Assembly (NCBI GenBank): GCA_023231475.1
Contig: JALJEE010001494.1
Location: 1-64,000, forward strand
Reading direction: 5' to 3'
Length of the DNA stretch: 64,000 nucleotides
DNA from: Seison nebaliae
Taxonomy: Eukaryota > Rotifera > Pararotatoria > Seisonacea > Seisonidae
Part shown: in pieces, positions 48,601 through 62,617 of the stretch
Position numbering within the stretch: the first letter of the stretch is position 1
Layout of the letters: each line of letters starts with the position of its first letter
Made by a program: the position numbers and the translations under genes
The notes under the pieces: generated by a model
Told to the model about the DNA's origin: nothing
The model's database searches: none
Seen by the model: the letters and a program-made list of their open reading frames with translations, nothing else

Positions 48601-50310
48601 CTGACGGGAACAACAGAAAGTGTTTCGATGGAAATTGAGAAAGAATTGGAAAAAGGAAATATTCCAGAGAGTACGGAGAAGAAATGTCCTGCATTACAAG
48701 CAGAACAACAAACATCAACAATGACACGAAGAGAGTCGTTAAGGAAAAGTAGAAAATTGAGAAAGATTCCAACGTTATTGGAAGATCTTGACGATGATAC
48801 GAACGTCATACAAGAAGATCAGAAGAAAATGTCAGACGAAGTAAATGAGACATCTCCAATCATCGAACGTCATCCATCTGTTAAGGATATCGTATGTAAT
48901 TTGGAGAAGATGAAAAATAATTCTGATCCAAAACAACCGGTCAAGATTTCCAAATCAAAATCCGTCATTAGCCCATCCTCCACAATCACCACCACCACCA
49001 CTAGTGGGGTTGTTCGAGCGGCGAAGAACGGTCGAAAGAAACCGATAAAAACGACAAATAAAACCACATCAACTGAAGAGAAAACGAAAAAGATGAAAAG
49101 AATCAAAGTGAAAACGATTGGGAAGAATAAGAATTCAGTGCCTAAAAACGAGATGTGTAAGGAGACGAGTGTGAAAGAATCTGAAGTATTAGAGATTAAT
49201 GAGAAAGCGAACGTTGATAGAGAAGTGTTCGCCTTCAATCCAATCGAAGTGACATATGGCCGAATTAATACACAGCCGGTTTATCATGACAACTATAATT
49301 ATGTTCCGCTCAGACGTAATCAAAGTGAGAGATTAAATCGTAGAATAGATTTGCTGAAAAATGGAATAAAATCAAAAGTTGTTGGACGAACAGTTCAGAA
49401 TTTCCATTCTCCACCATATCCCAATCATTGGAATAATTATCAGAATACCGAATCATCCCATATGATTCCCACTATAATTTCATCCATCGATTATAATAAA
49501 TCATGTCAATCGACAAACTATCATCATCATCATCATCAACAACAACAACGACAACAGTTTAATATACATCAACAACATCAACAACATCAACAACAACAGT
49601 TTAATTTACAACAAGAACAACAAAAACAGAATTCGTCAAAGAATAAATTGAAAGAGATTCCATTAACGAATGATGATAATCATGAACCAATCGATTCGAG
49701 TGGTGACGAACAAATATTTCCATTATCAATTCCCAGGCGGACGATTGAACAATGTCTGGAACGTCAGAATATGTCCAAACTTTACATAGCAATATTCATT
49801 CTTTACATTCTCCTCGTCCTTCCTTATATTTTGGCGCGTGTCTCACTCTTCATTCTGGTGAAGATTTACTTCTTTAGTACTATTCATTTCTTGCTGATTT
49901 ATAAATTATCTTTTTTCTTCTTCCTCCTTTTCATCTTCTCCAAATTCTTTCTACTCTGCATCTTTTCCAAAAATTACCGAAAATCTTTCAAACGAATTAT
50001 CTGCTTGCACTTCTTCTGTTTTCCCTCACTCTGTTGTCGAACGAACATTTTCAATTCCGATTCCGACAGTCATCATCGACGCGCCGGTCATCGAAGTCGA
50101 ACGAGAAGGAGAAGGAGAAGAAATCATTCCGATTTAGATGAAGACGACGAAGGAGATGGAGTAGATTATGATCACAACCATTCGTATGTTGCAGTCGATC
50201 GTTGTCAACGTCAAACGAAATTCAAACGAATCTCACACAGAAGCAATGATTATCAACACTCATCTATTGACTCTTCTTATTCCTCATCGATTAAAAGGAA
50301 ATGTTGTTAA
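44089..50310 (+). CDS. Giant divergent GPCR-like seven-helix protein
   Basis: An uninterrupted frame of 2073 residues. Seven hydrophobic segments can be placed: TM1 about 117-139 (YPIVIVSSIILSL), TM2 148-172 (SFLFATLSCESLLL), TM3 327-352, TM4 382-404 (LILPILISLTLLP), TM5 850-880 (LFLPLPLISVLFAVLLY), TM6 1895-1920 (FILYILLVLPYILA) and TM7 about 1925-1959. A helix-8-like SKNYRKSFKRI follows at 1960, a typical rhodopsin-family sequence. Loops are enormous: Ser-rich ECL1 of about 150, ECL2 of about 440 with poly-Ser, ICL3 of about 1010 with Ser/Thr and Gln/His runs. The tail is Arg-rich, then acidic. Expected family residues are missing: Asp in TM2 is Glu, no clear DRY after TM3, no NPxxY in TM7. 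I infer a divergent class A receptor, ligand unknown. The N-terminus may extend into upstream exons. Another multi-pass protein cannot be excluded. Confidence 0.6.
45646..45720 (+). repeat. Serine-coding trinucleotide repeat
   Basis: TCA and TCG runs encode a poly-Ser stretch of about 25 residues within the second extracellular-type loop of the receptor-like protein. Change from TCA to TCG within the run shows point mutations on top of slippage. Confidence 0.9.
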
Positions 50311-53300
50311 ATATTTATCTATCATATCAATTCGTTTCTAATCCGATTCCTATTCATTCAATTTATCATATCATTCTTTCATGCATCTTTTCCAACTCTT
50401 CACATTCTTTCCATTTCGTCCCATCAAATTACTTCACTAATAAAATAATTCCATGTGAATCGACAATTCTAATGTTCCCCTCCCAATTAACTAAATGTTC
50501 ATTCCTCCACTTTTACAAATTCATTTCCTCATCATCAACAAATTTCAATTATTTCAAATTAATAAATTATCGAATTTCCCTATCGTATGACGTCAAACTT
50601 AGGTAATCCATTCAACTTATTCCAAGAGAACTATTAACTGCGACTTAAATTGAAGTTTTAATTCAATTTCAGTTGATAAACAACATTCATTTCTCATCAT
50701 TTACATCATTCCACTGATTGAATGAGAGAAATGGTCATTAACTAAAAAGGTGATTCCTTACAAAGTTACAATTGTCCGTTTAACAGTCCAAACTATAACG
50801 TAACAACATATGCATATAAATGTAGTTCACTCAATTTTACAGTTTGTCCTTTCAACCATTTCTTTCTTTTTAACATTTTTTAATTTTCTAGTTTTTTCAA
50901 AAAATATTCCTTCACATTTCATCGTTCTACTTATCGACATGATTCTTTTCATTTTCCTCTTCTACCCGAAACTTCTAGACGTCGAGCAGTAATTGAGCAA
51001 TTAAGTATTGGCGTGAAAGGTAGAAAAAAATAGAGTAGAGGAAGGAGAATAATTGTCAATATTTTTCGTCTAAAAAGGATTGGGAAGTAAATGAATGGGA
51101 AAATTGAAGAAGGCGAGAAGATTTTTGTGCATAAAATCTTTCGATTTCTTTCCCATTTTATCGATCGTTTTCTAATTTGACTGGTATTGCTTTGAATATA
51201 GAGAAATTTTCGAATAAAAAATATCACAATTTCTTTCTTTTGCTCATTTACTTTTCAAAAAATGTCGATTTAAGTATGGGAGGAGATGTGTAAAGATTCT
51301 ATTAAGAGGATAAAGGTAAATAAACAAAAGAATTTGTTTATTCTGATACGAAAAAAGGAAAAGTATTACGATATTATTGTGTTTCATTTTCTTCCATTTC
51401 ATTATCAGGCAGATGGAAGATGAAGGAAGAAGAAAAGAAATCAATTGGCAATTGAATCAATCAATTTTTTTTTGCCATTCCAACAGATATATACATATAG
51501 GTGTATCTTTTTTTCGAAGACTTCCATCGCATTGAAACTTTCTCGATTAATACTCGAGTTCCACTTTTCAAAGGAGGGGTCCAATATTTTATCGCGAAGT
51601 AGTTGCCAATAGATGAAGTGGTATGAAAACTACGAGAGAAATCGATAGCTATTCTTTCAACCGACGAGCTTCGATTTTCCTGTTGACTGTTAAAGAGACT
51701 TTGTTCTTTCATATAATATTAGACCTCCATTTTTTCCACCTCATATGCATTTTTATCTTTCAAAAAAAAATTCTTCCCATTTATCCTACTCCAATCTTCT
51801 CATCACCTTAAACACACACACGCACACATAAACAGATTTCTTGAAGTTCTTGCAATGGATAAGTGTCAGTTATGAGACGAACAGTAAGTATCATAGAAGT
51901 ATTATCTTTTTCTTTCTATAAACTTATTTGGAGAAGTGTTGAGAAATAGTTGAACATATATGGAGAAAGTAGTTGAATTAATCTCGTCCCTCATATCGAC
52001 AATCGCTTCAACTTAGTTCCTTTATTTGTTACGTGAATTTTCACATTACGTTCATGTTTTTGGAGCATTCAATAAAATGTTATATTAATGATATGCAACT
52101 TGTTCTTCCTGTATCAAATAACAACAGTCTTCTAATATGTGACAATTACCTTTGGGGAGGAGAAAATTCTTTAATATTTCTCAACATATTTCAAAATGCA
52201 CTGACATCTTTGAATGAATGAATAGTAAAAATGTTGAAGGTCTCTCTCGATTCATTTGGGATTAAAATAATAAATCTAATCCATTCTCATCATAAACACA
52301 AGAAATATATTTAGTTAATACGTTACGTTATTATACCATAGAAATCTTTTGGATATAAGAGAAATGAGTTAAATGATGTTTTATGTGAGTTCTTTTTTAA
52401 GCTTGAGAAATTTGAAAATGATTCGAATAAGTTGGACTGAGAAATTCCCAGTGAATGATTCATTCAGTTTTGGCTTTTTTATGTCGATTGATCCGATTAA
52501 TATGGAGTCTAGGGACAATTACATAAATCGACATTTTAAATTTAATTGTCTCTATTACTTCATCAATAATTAATGAGAGGAGTGATGTAATTTGAGAGTA
52601 AATGGCATTCATGTAGATTGATTGGAATTCGAAGTCATATTGGGGTTGATTGACCTGAAAAGTATTCCAAATTGAATGGAGTAACTTTTTGTTCGATTGT
52701 AAGAATTATGAGAGAAATATATTTCTTTTCTTCATATCAAAAAGAAGAAGATAATTATTAAAAATTGGCTGGTAGATTAGGTGGAAATGAATTTTCTTTT
52801 TCCAAAACTAACCGATGGTCGACGAGTATCGTGGATCTCTGATGTAGAGAGGACGAAGGAACGAAGAGACGATTCTGATAAAAGATTATCGTATCTTCTA
52901 ATCAGATAAAGAAAGAATTAATAAATAATCCTTCTTCTCTAAATAATTGCCATTAGTTGATTTGAGGGAGGAAGATGATATTTTCATGATCAAACCGAAT
53001 TTTCCTTTCCGCGAACTCGATAAAACGAGAGTAAAAATGAGATTGAATGGTTATACCAATAGCGTCAAACATTCTGATTAAGTAGCTGCTTAACAATCAA
53101 ATGAAACCTAATCGGATTACATCGTTATAATCAAATTTATGATATTTTATCATTTAACTGAGAAACCGATTTACTTGCAAAACACCTTCCACCCAATACG
53201 AGTAGAACTTCGACCGAATTTCCTTCTTATCTGACTCGACTCTCTTCCGAACTGATTAAGCTTAATGCGAGTTGTGAAGTAATCAAATAGAAATTTCATT

Positions 53301-56300
53301 TTGTTTCTTACGATTGAATTTAATCGTTGTCATATTCGGTGTGAATATGATGAGACTGGACACGAGGAAAGTTGTGAGAAGGAGAAGGGAATAAAGACGA
53401 AGGGGAAGACGATATCATCAAAACGAAATTGTTTAGACGAGAAATAATTAGTTTAATTCGGTATTAATGTGATGGATGGAAGAAAATAGATAAGTCATCT
53501 CAGCTGTAATCGAGCAAATGGTTATAATAGAATAAGATGGAGCAATATAATAATAAATGAAATTAGTATAAGGTGTAGGTGGGAGATAGATTGGAGTTTG
53601 GATAAGATGTTAAGGTTTGTTGGGAATGTTCATTGGAATCTCTCTCAAATAATTGATTAGTGATACGAAATAATAAGTGTGCACACATTCCACACATTCT
53701 TCCTTCATTGTCGAATTGACAGTGAGCATTAGATCTAGTCGTGAGTCCTTGGACTGCAGTTTCTCAAATAATTGATTGAGAAGTGAGAAAACTATTAGGG
53801 ATTTCTTTAATAATTTCTTCCTTCCTTCGCGTCTTCGTACAATAATATAATTAAGCGAACTATTATATGATAATGATGATGAAATGGGCGTACAATCCCT
53901 ACAATCGTATATCACATTTTACTTCATAATGATGGCAACTTGTTATATTCATATCAATTGAAACATAAACACATTCTTCTCTACTCTACCACATTACGAT
54001 GAACTACCCAATTCCTTTCCACTCTTCTTATTTACTTCCATCTTATTCCTTCTTTTCTTCATTATTCCCAATCATTCAATGGGACTACTTATCTTCCTCT
54101 GCACAATGCGAACGTTAGCGATGACAATTAGCAATTGATAGCCATGTCTTCTTAGCACAAAAATAATCTTCGACTTAACATTTCTTCTCTCAATTCTCTC
54201 ATTTAACTACCATATTAGGAGTATGATACTCCAACCATCCCTCTCACACTCCAGCTTATTCTCGACTCTATCACAATTCGCCAACCGTTTGAAGATGTTC
54301 TCTTAAAGAACAACTCGACAACAACCCCATCATTTATTCTCCATCACCAAATCTTCTTCCAAAGTCTCCTTACGAAATTTTCGTTCAAAACTGAAAGGAG
54401 AATGTCTTCCCATAATTCTCATTTCAATATTTGATCGAATCATGTTATTTATAATCATTAGTGAACTGTTAGTTTAAGTGAAATTTAAAATTTATTTAAC
54501 TATCATTCACTTGAGTCACGTGAAGTTCAGAGCGATGTTGAAGTACTTAATTTCTCAATTGTGAGCAGCATTTGTTTCTCGATAAATTACTTCGATAGAA
54601 TTTTTTGGTTCATTCCATCAAATTCTCACAAGACACAAATTATTTATAAGGAATTATCGAACATTATTTTTGTCAGTTTCTTCAAAATCTATTTCCTCAC
54701 AATATTGAACGATGGCAAATGGAGAGAAGACTATTAATCATATTCTCCTGACGTGTATTGTTCTACTATTGATTGAGAACCACAAAGTATGTGGTGTGTG
54801 ATTGAAGAAGGAGAAGATTTTGGAAGTTGAGAAGAAAGAAATTAGTCATAAAGTTGAATTGTAAATTGTAAATTTATTAATTTTCCGAAAAGTAATTTTA
54901 GAAGATACAAATCCTCTTCAAAACAATATCAGGTAAAGAAATCGATACGATTCGCAAGATGTCGCATTTGTAGTTTGTATAATGGAAAAGAATCGAAATA
55001 TGGAAAATAATTTGATGAACGAACGTGGAAACTTGGCGAAGGAGAGAAACGGAAAATAAAAAGTTTTAAATAAAATTGAGAGGCGTAAACATTGTCGATT
55101 AGAAGTTCTCTTATTTGATCCTGAGTTTCATCTCGCAATCTTTCTCTGATTTCTTCATTTTATATTGGAGAAAGGAAAAGATTGCATTGAATCAATTGAC
55201 TAAGGAGGTTCTCAAAATATCTCAAACATATATGTTAATGGAGAACCTTCAGTTATTTTTTTGAGGTATTTGATGAGACGTTAAAGTGGAAAATGTTTGT
55301 GAGGAAAATGAGAAATTCGTTTCATGTTAATGCATTCCATTTTTATCGGTTACTCGTGCGATGAGGCGGAATCGAATGAAATGCAACTCGACGTAATGGA
55401 TTAGAAAAGTAATTCCGATGGTTTCCACATCTCTAAATCCGTCATGTCATTTCTAATCGTTTCTCTTATGATCCCCTTTTAATGTAATCGAACACACAAT
55501 CAATATCTCATCTCATGCATGTTGATTCGACCAATTCGAATGGACGAGTCATTTCACCAATTTCATTTTGAGAAAAGGAAACATTGAAATTTGAAGAAAC
55601 ATTTGTTAAAATGAAATTAATTTTATTTTCTTCAATGGAATCGATGAAATTAAATGATTAATTAGATATATCGCTGACATCAATAAATCAAATTATTTTC
55701 CCATTCACTTTATAATTATTTTTGCTGTTTTTGTTGTTGTTCGTTCTTTATATAGTTCTATATTGATCTGGCGAGTTAAGACTTTAATTGATGGATGTAT
55801 AAATATTAAGAATGTAACGTAAATTATTTGAGATTTGTGCAAATCATTAGGAGAAAACATAGTAAGACAAATAAATGTTATTTAACATTTCTACAAATTG
55901 AACTTGATGACATTTGTTATGAACAGAATAGAGATTTATGCAAAAATAATTATCATATTCCTCTAAGATCATAAGTGATGAGAAATGGTTCGACATTTCC
56001 TTTTTCCCAATTTCTTCTCATTCCCATCATGTAAACAATTAAAATAATAAAACATCATCATCAATTGATGCACTTCAAATTTTTCACTCATTACTGAAAC
56101 GACTCAGGAAAACGTTCACCATCACCATCACAATTTAATTGAATTATGGAAACTCTTCAATTTTCATTTTGAACTATTAATGTTCTTTGGAAAAACTTCC
56201 TTGAAATTCTTTTGGAAGACATGAGCTGTTTTCACATAAATTTCTCCTGCTTTATTTTTTATTGTGTCGTTGAAAAATTTTGGTTTGGACGAAAGAATAG

Positions 56301-57764
56301 AAAATCATCGAATGTTATTTCAGACAATTGATAAAGAAAATTCCCACACAGAAATAGGTTTATTTTCCCGGAAATTTCTAGCAACCTTTCGAAAATAATT
56401 GTGATTGTTCTAAGTGTGTTTTTCCTTCAATGGAAAGAAAAAAAAAGTTGTTTTGGCAAATAAGAAAGGAGAATGTCCAGTTATCATAATCAATTGAGCC
56501 ATCTATAGTTTTGTGTGATTTGAGACGACGGAACTTGAATTAAATATGAAGAAAGTTTTTTGTTTAGTTTCATTAAGAGTTCGTCGAATTCCGTGAGAGA
56601 TTCCATTTCGTTCAATCAGATGAACGAAAGTTATGAATGTGAAGAGAGATATGAAAGATTGAAAAAGGCATGAGAAAATTGGTAGAATAGACGAAATTGA
56701 AATGAGATAAAATGACGATGACAAGGCAGAAAGAAATTAGAATAAAAAGGAAAATTACTTTTTTCAACAACACTTTCTGCCCAAATTCCTCAAATATTAA
56801 ACACAATTCGTATTCACTAATTATTCTATGTTCTTTTATTTCATTCAATGTTACTCGTCTAGGGAACACACATTCGTTAGCTGTCCTCTTGTCAGATGTC
56901 GACATCTTCATTCCTTTGTTTTCCTTTTGTTTCGTTTCCTTCGCCAGAATTCCTCCCTCAATTCATTTCTCATTTTCAATGAAATATTTAACAGATAATT
57001 ATAGTAATTCCTTCATCACATCTACTAGTTGTACGACGTCATTGGAATATGAGGAGAATGACGATAATAATACCATGATGAATACCGTCGTTTAGTGCAT
57101 AAATGTTTATTATCGTTCCGTTTCTTTTTTTATCGGGGAGGACACCAATAAGCTCAATGAACTGTTCCCTACTGAATATTTACGAGAGAATTCCATTTCC
57201 TATGGTCCTGTCGGATAATCGACGTAAAAATATGATACTTCTCCTCGAAAACGGCGACCACTTGACTTAACCGTCTTCATTGACGATGAATTAAGAGGGA
57301 ATTGTAATATTGGATAAGAGTCTCGGAAATAGAAATGATTCCTTCGGTTCAGCTTTAACATCTGGTTGACGTCAATGAAGTGGAGAAGACATGAGATAAT
57401 TTCTCTATAAACTGTGGTGATTGTCTAATCATATTTTCCATTAGTTTCATCTCTCCAGTCGAAACATAGCGTGCATTCCCCCTAAGACATGACGTAAATA
57501 TTTCATGTATTTCTCACAACGAAAACTTGTATTCGTCCCATGGTTGTGGAGTCGAAGTAATGCTGATTATGCTGATTACGACGTTCAGCAGATCCGGTTT
57601 TTAGATCTAATTGAAATGTCAAATAATATTAACATACTGATGAGGAGGGAAAAAGAGGAGGGAAGGAGAGATGAGGCAGAAGATGGAATGAAGGAGAAGA
57701 ATCAATATAATTATTGATCTCAGACAAAATAACTATGATGGAATAATAACTCTTGGGAAAATGA
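50311..57764. other. Gene-poor region, left part
   Basis: 7.5 kb without a coding frame I can support. The open frames up to about 127 residues are short, lack domains and are overlapped by equally long frames on the other strand. A possible hidden exon with no homology cannot be excluded. Confidence 0.45.
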
Positions 57765-58240
57765 CATTTGGTAGACGGGACTATTTGGTAGACCGATCTG
57801 TTGGGAGACGGACGTTTGGTAGACCGATCATTAGGTAGACTGCGTATAAAAATAGAGTTATATATATCTTTTTATTATTTTCTTTTTTCACTTTGAAATT
57901 ACACCAAATGTATGGGTTATCTAAAAAGATTTTTATTTTATTTTTTTTCTCTATTTTAAATTTCTTCAGAGCTCTTGTTCCGATAATAATACATCAAAAA
58001 TCATATTTTTTTTACACTATTGGATTCAGCTGGATGAAAAGATATATATTAAAAAATCGAGCAAAATTCATCAATTTTTATCCGAAAAACTAAGGGTTTT
58101 CCACGTGTTTAACGACTAAATACATTTTTGCTATAATTTTCAAAAAAAACATGGAACCCATATTTCAACCCTTCCGTTTCCCAAACGGTTGGTCTACCAA
58201 ACGTCCGTCTCCCAAATGATCGGTCTACCAAATGCCCTAG
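57765..58240. mobile_element. Fold-back / MITE-like element with long inverted ends
   Basis: The left end (57781-57842) and the reverse complement of the right end (58173-58234) match over about 60 bases, through TTTGGTAGACCGATC, GGGAGACGGACG and a second TTTGGTAGACC. The ends also contain internal direct repeats of the words TTTGGTAGAC and GGGAGACG. Between them are about 330 AT-rich bases with no coding potential. Long inverted ends with subrepeats and a short non-coding core fit a fold-back or MITE-type non-autonomous DNA transposon. I could not define a target-site duplication, and no second copy lies in the window. Confidence 0.75.
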
Positions 58241-61200
58241 ACTCAATAACCCATAACTTTCTATTAGATAAACGACGAATTACCATCCAATCATCCATTC
58301 TTTTTCATTAGTTTCTTTTCATAAAAAAATGTTAAATAAAATGTCAATACTTCAATTTCACGGATCTTCACGCAACTTTCACTTTTCGATCCGTTCGATT
58401 GTCGAAGAAAAATGGAGAAAAAACTGTGAATGATTTCAATTACAATTTCTCATCCGCTACAGTTACGTTGAATAATTCACCTAAACATAATTCTCAATTT
58501 ATAGTATAGTGTTGTGGGACGAATAATGTTTAATGAAAACTAGTGTTAACTAATCCCATCGAAAATCTTTCCCATGTTATTTATGAAGGGGGAATCGATA
58601 TAAGCGACGTACTTCACACGATTGTGCATGTATGTGTTTGTGTGTGGAAGGTACTAAAGACATGCAGCAGATGACTGAGAGACGATTAAGTATTTCGGAT
58701 GAAATTTGTATTTAAAAAAAATCATCACAAATCAACAACAATTCATTTGATTACATGAGATATGAAGGAGGAATTAAAGCGATTGCATAAAAACTCTTTC
58801 CACTTCGTAAGAAGAAGAAAAAGGAAAATTCTTCTTATTATCGATCGATTATCGAATGAGCAGTGCCTCAAATCGAGAAATTAAATGGATTATGTTCCGA
58901 TTCTTACAGATACATAATTGGCTAAGTGGAAGCATGATTATTATTGGAATTAATTGGTAAGTTATTGATATAAGTGGTTGGGAATGATTCGTTTTTTTTA
59001 TTTCCTTCACAACCTATTAATATGAAAAAAATTATTTTTTGATTCATCAATCACATCAGGAAAACTCTCTTTGATTACTGACGATCTTGTTAGATAATTG
59101 AGAAGAATACAGAAATAAATTAAGAGCGATAAATACAATTATTACGGAGTATATCCCTCCTATAATTCGAAAATTTAAGCAACAATTTTATTATAATTCG
59201 AGTAACAATTTCTTTGTTGTACCTTAAACAGGAATTTCTTTTTTCTTTCGTACTTCTCCAATTTCTTATCTTTACCGAATATTATTCGTCTCCTTCCAAT
59301 ATTCTCATTTAAAAGTTATTGGAAGAATTGACATTTCCTTAAACTGATACAATCAGTCATAAATACGATGTTCGTCCGTGATAAGTTCGACGAAAGAAGA
59401 TGAACCATCTCTCAAATTGGATAATGGAAAACGGATTTAGTTCATTCCGTTCTTAGTGTTCAAAGAAAATTTTCATTTTAAAAGTTGTCGGATATAAAGA
59501 ATAAAATTCTGGAAAGTACGACTATTTATTCAGACATTAATTACCGAGTAGATTATAGATGGAATTCTGTAAAAAAAAGAAATTGGCGAGATAATCTCAT
59601 CAGTATTTAGTTAATGTTAACTGTTTCTAACAAATGCATTAATGATTTTCCTCGACAGCAATTATTCATGTAATGTCTGTTTCTTCCGAGCGAATGTAAT
59701 TGATTAGGAGAACGATAGATAATTCATTTGATATTATCCTACTTGATTTGCCATCTTGACCAAATTGAGAAGTGTATGTAGTATCAGATCATAGTAAGGA
59801 GGAAAGGAGAATGCCAATGGTATTTAGATGAGATGAATCAGATGACAAATTAGAAGTAAAATTTGAGAAGATGAAAAGGAGAAAAAATCGAATGTTCATT
59901 ATCAAATTCTTTCGAATATTCAAGAATCAGATTATCAAAGATTAACATTCAATGAATTAAGAAGATATCTATTTGGAATTCTATCATTAATTGGAATCGA
60001 ATTACAATTTTCGTAGGAAGCAATTGAACATGATGATGATTATTATGAGGTGGAGAGATTAGATAGTAAATAAATTGTATAACGAGATTGTCGAAATGAA
60101 TTTCTTTAGATGATTTACTGTTCGTCAATCTAAGAAGAAGGACGGTACCGAATTTCTGAATTGACACGAGTGGAATTGATTGATCTGTAAGAAAATTATA
60201 TGTGAAAGTTTCGTTCGCCCATTGTGGAAGGTGAGAGATGAGATGTATAGAAATTTGGTTTAACAACGAATTACCTCGATAATGGAGACATATATAAATA
60301 TCGATAACGGACTGGAGAATACATGCGAACAGAAGTATCGATGTTGTCTAAGTAAAATCCTGTTGGAATGTGTGAATAGAATGGAATATAATTACACATA
60401 CAATTTTATCTTGAACAGATAGACGATTCGATGAATGAATGGATGGATGGATCATTATATTGCATATTATAATTTATTGATAAACTAATGATACGTATTG
60501 AAATAATATCATTCATTATCTAGTTAAAGTTTGTGCAGTGAATGTGCACAGAACATCTCTCCACATATGATGTATACGACAAATTTCACTTCCGTCTACA
60601 ATTATATTCTGAGTCATCTAATCAATTTGCTAACAGTCACTGATGATTATCATTACAATAGTGTAATAGTTCCATTCTCTTCCCTAAACTTTCATCACAA
60701 TCACATGTCCTCCATCGCTCCCTGATTCTTCCAAATTAATAATGATCATCATAATTATAATCGAGATGAAGATGATGGTGGTAGAATTAATGGTAATGGT
60801 GGTAAAACAAGCGGTGATAGTGAGAAAATTAGTGGTGGTGGTGGGAGAATTGATGGTGGTGATGACGAAATATTATTGATCATAAGAAACAATAATGAAA
60901 TGAATAAATAATTTTTAATGATCTTTCATGTTTCACATCGACAACATATTAATGTTTGCATAAAACATATATGTGCGAAACGAGAAACTTCTCAAACATT
61001 CTCTCTGAATTCTTCTTGTTCATGTGCAGATCGAATGCAGTGAGTGAATGGTAAGAAATAATGTAAGGATAATAACCATATCGATCGGATGATGATCAAT
61101 TTTATCTATTTGCCGTTGAACCTCATTCCAATAATTTAATGAGGTGATATGATCCTTCCATCAATTGGAGAGAATGTTTTTGTTGTTGTTATTCGCCTAG

Positions 61201-62617
61201 GTGATCAGAATGGTCGTTCCATCAAATAACTTTGACATTAATTCTCCATTCTACTTCATTGATCTCCTAATCAAATCTTTTCCTTTCCTCTTCACAATAA
61301 ACAGGAGACGTTATTTTAAATTTAAATTAATTTATGGGAAATTAATGAAAGTCGATCGCCACGTGTCTAGTCGTAGCAGGAATGATAGTTAGATAAGTGT
61401 CTATTGGAAAATAATTAGAATTTGGGTCTTGATAAATTATCACTAAGTTTTCTTTTTTAAACTTTAATTTTTTCATTTGAAGAACTGAATGGATGTAAGA
61501 TAATCATGAAATGTATTTAATGACACAATCGGTTGTATTGAATGAGAGTGATAAGAATCCAGGTGATGGTACATCGTTAAATAGAGATTCATTAGTTCAT
61601 ATTTGCAATAATCTGTGCGAAAATTCTTTTCAAATCGAAATCTACTACAAATTAGTTTATTCATGAAGATGCCGCTGTCGACGGAAATATGTATTCCTAG
61701 AAAATGGTAAGAAAGAATTAGGGAGAAAATGGAAAGATGAAATTGTTGAAGAAAATTAAAGAATAAAATGTAATAGGGAGAAAAAAGAGGGGGAAAAGGA
61801 GGAGAAAAAAAAGAGAATAAATGAATAAACGAGAAAATGTTGAAAGGTTTTCTTCTTATTGTCCTTATCAAATGAACATTATTTTCATTGTTATCCTTCT
61901 GATATTGTTTATTTTCTCCTTTTATGTTCCTTCATTCCTTTTCATCTTCTCCGTCTCATCTTATGGATTATAACAATGCACCGTTTCATTAAACGTTATT
62001 CTGATTAAATTTTCATTATCCATTTTCCCTACTTCCATCCCCCCAAATTTTATCAGTTACTGTACTTCGATCTAATCATTCTCATTATGTCATCATCTAT
62101 TTGATGATCTCTTATTATTTTCTTATCACTGATTTCTTCCCAATATCCTTTTTCACGATCTCCATTCGTCTCCAACATGATATTGTACGTGCATGCACGA
62201 AGTAGAAAAAAAGAAGATTAAATCTTCTTCTTCTTTTTTTCATCAAATCGTTGTTAGACGAGATGGATGGATGGATGGATGGATGGATGGATGGATGGAT
62301 GGATGAATGATATCAATGAGAGAACTATTACATTTTATGTTACTGATTTAAAGATTCTTCTCATCTATTATCTTACTTGAAATTTTTATGTCGTCATTCA
62401 TATGAAGTAGCAGCTAATTCCATTCTATTATTCAACTACTTCCTCCCGTCCCACTAGATAACTGAAGGTGTCATCTCATTACAATGACGACTTATGACTA
62501 GAGTAGATTGCATATATCAAACTTCATTTCTCTTCTGCTGCTATGACTTACTGATCAATCGACAATGCATTTCGTTGACGACATCCAAATGCTTCCTCTT
62601 CTAGTCAGCACTACACG
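58241..62617. other. Gene-poor region, right part, upstream of the receptor gene
   Basis: 4.4 kb without a supported coding exon. It contains a GGT-rich imperfect repeat at about 60772-60868 and a tetranucleotide repeat at 62262-62306. The portion near 62.6 kb should contain the promoter of the glutamate-type receptor. Confidence 0.45.
62262..62306. repeat. GATG tetranucleotide repeat, about 11 units
   Basis: Perfect GATG/ATGG units about 310 bases upstream of the receptor start, ending in a variant ATGAATGA. Confidence 0.95.

Noticed and set aside
48138-48809. Long minus-strand open frame within the receptor gene
   Set aside because: Antisense shadow of a Ser/Thr-rich coding region; its poly-Val stretches mirror the Thr runs of the plus strand.
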